A DNA stretch of 14,142 bases from PALSA-505 sp036496025 (lineage in GTDB: Bacteria > Actinomycetota > Actinomycetes > Streptosporangiales > Streptosporangiaceae): assembly GCA_036496025.1 (NCBI GenBank), contig DASXLW010000077.1, positions 1-14,142 of the forward strand, read 5' to 3'. This document shows, piece by piece, positions 13,551 through 14,142 of this stretch. The notes beneath the pieces were generated by a model. The model did no database searches. It was not told the origin of the DNA and saw only the letters and a list, made by a program, of their open reading frames with translations. Numbering within the stretch: the stretch's first letter is position 1; every line of letters begins with the position of its first letter. The position numbers were made by a program, and so were the translations under genes.

Positions 13551-14142
13551 ATGACCTGGACGCTGACCGGAGATGTGACGGAATACCTGGCTGCGGCGGG
13601 CGGCTTCCTGCGCTCCCGGGCCGCCGAGAATACGGTCCAGCTCGGCGCGACGGAGACGCTCCGGGTCCGGGGCGCGGCCGCGTTCGGGGACGAAGCCCCG
13701 CTGTTCGGCTGGTGGGCGGCAGCTGACGGCCCGGTCACCGCGGCGTTCATGCACACCCCGCCCTTTGGCGTGACGCTGACCTCTTCACCGGCCGGGGTGG
13801 CCGCGGCGCTCGCCGAGACCTTCGCCGGCCGCGGCCGGTTCCCGGCCTGGGTGATGGCCGATACCACCACTGCGCCGTCCTTCGCCGCCGCATGGGAGCG
13901 TCACACCGGCCAGCCGACCCGCGTCGTCCGGCGGAGCCGGTTGTTCCGGCTCGGCCGGCTGCTGCTGCCGGAGCCGGCGCCGCCGGGCCGGGCGCAGGTC
14001 GCGACGGCCGCCGACTCCGGCCTTGTCCTTTCCTGGCTGGAGGCGTTCCATCGGGAGGCGGACGACTATGGCGGGCCGGACATGCAGCGGACCCTGGCCG
14101 ACCGGCTCAGCTACGGCGGCCTGACGCTCTGGGAGACGGCCG
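13551..14142 (+). CDS. GNAT-family N-acetyltransferase-like protein, 3'-truncated by the window
   Basis: The frame is open from ATG 13551 to the window end, 197 residues. It starts MTWTLTGDVTEYLAAAGGFL and contains FGDEAPLFGWW, a TPPFGVTLTSSP segment and a helix with LSWLEAFHREAD (160-171). This resembles actinobacterial GNAT-family proteins with an N-terminal non-catalytic lobe; the acetyl-CoA-binding Q/RxxGxG/A motif of the catalytic lobe would lie beyond the window, so the assignment rests on the N-terminal half. The start has only a weak GGGA just upstream. Strand agrees with YCII but a hairpin separates them, so it is probably its own unit. Confidence 0.65.
   Translation, partial: MTWTLTGDVTEYLAAAGGFLRSRAAENTVQLGATETLRVRGAAAFGDEAPLFGWWAAADGPVTAAFMHTPPFGVTLTSSPAGVAAALAETFAGRGRFPAWVMADTTTAPSFAAAWERHTGQPTRVVRRSRLFRLGRLLLPEPAPPGRAQVATAADSGLVLSWLEAFHREADDYGGPDMQRTLADRLSYGGLTLWETA

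Overview
The window is GC-rich (roughly 70 % by eye) with strong G/C bias at third codon positions, GTG and TTG starts, and long spurious antisense ORFs. Together with the protein families (MarR, large ATPase-LuxR regulator, DGPF/YCII protein, LigB-like ATP-dependent ligase) this points to a chromosomal segment of an actinomycete (Actinomycetota). The genus cannot be fixed from the sequence. No rRNA, tRNA, CRISPR array, transposase, integrase or phage gene was seen.

Layout. Bases 1-6411 are a plus-strand block: the 3' part of an FAD-dependent oxidoreductase (1-1116), an ATP-dependent DNA ligase (1243-3003), a type II NADH dehydrogenase-like flavoprotein (3108-4478) and a transketolase related to the animal-type enzymes (4567-6411). 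Hairpins sit between these genes, so they look like separately terminated units. Bases 6486-10420 are a minus-strand block: a large P-loop ATPase/LuxR regulator (7934-10420), then a 59-residue small ORF (7498-7677) and a short-chain dehydrogenase (6486-7481), the last two forming a tight two-gene unit. The 256-base gap between the regulator and that unit carries several palindromes, including two identical 15-bp operator-like repeats 30 bp apart. From 10558 the plus strand resumes: a divergently transcribed MarR regulator, glutamate decarboxylase, a DUF427 protein, a YCII/DGPF protein and the start of a GNAT-family protein that runs off the window.

How the genes may work together (inference). 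marR-gad is a tandem pair, suggesting MarR-controlled glutamate-to-GABA conversion; no glutamate/GABA antiporter is in view. The ATPase-LuxR regulator probably controls the small ORF-SDR pair downstream through the repeated GGGTG-N4-CACCC sites. The DUF427 and YCII genes are adjacent and likely co-transcribed. NDH-2 and transketolase are ordinary redox and pentose-phosphate functions.

The most distinctive sequence-level features are: (i) a perfect 25-bp tandem duplication at the 3' end of the YCII gene that shifts its frame and replaces the ancestral C-terminus; (ii) two other genes (ligase and ATPase-LuxR) whose 3' ends, including the stop codon, are repeated just downstream; (iii) the paired operator-like repeats. 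I did not find a convincing new defence or mobile system.
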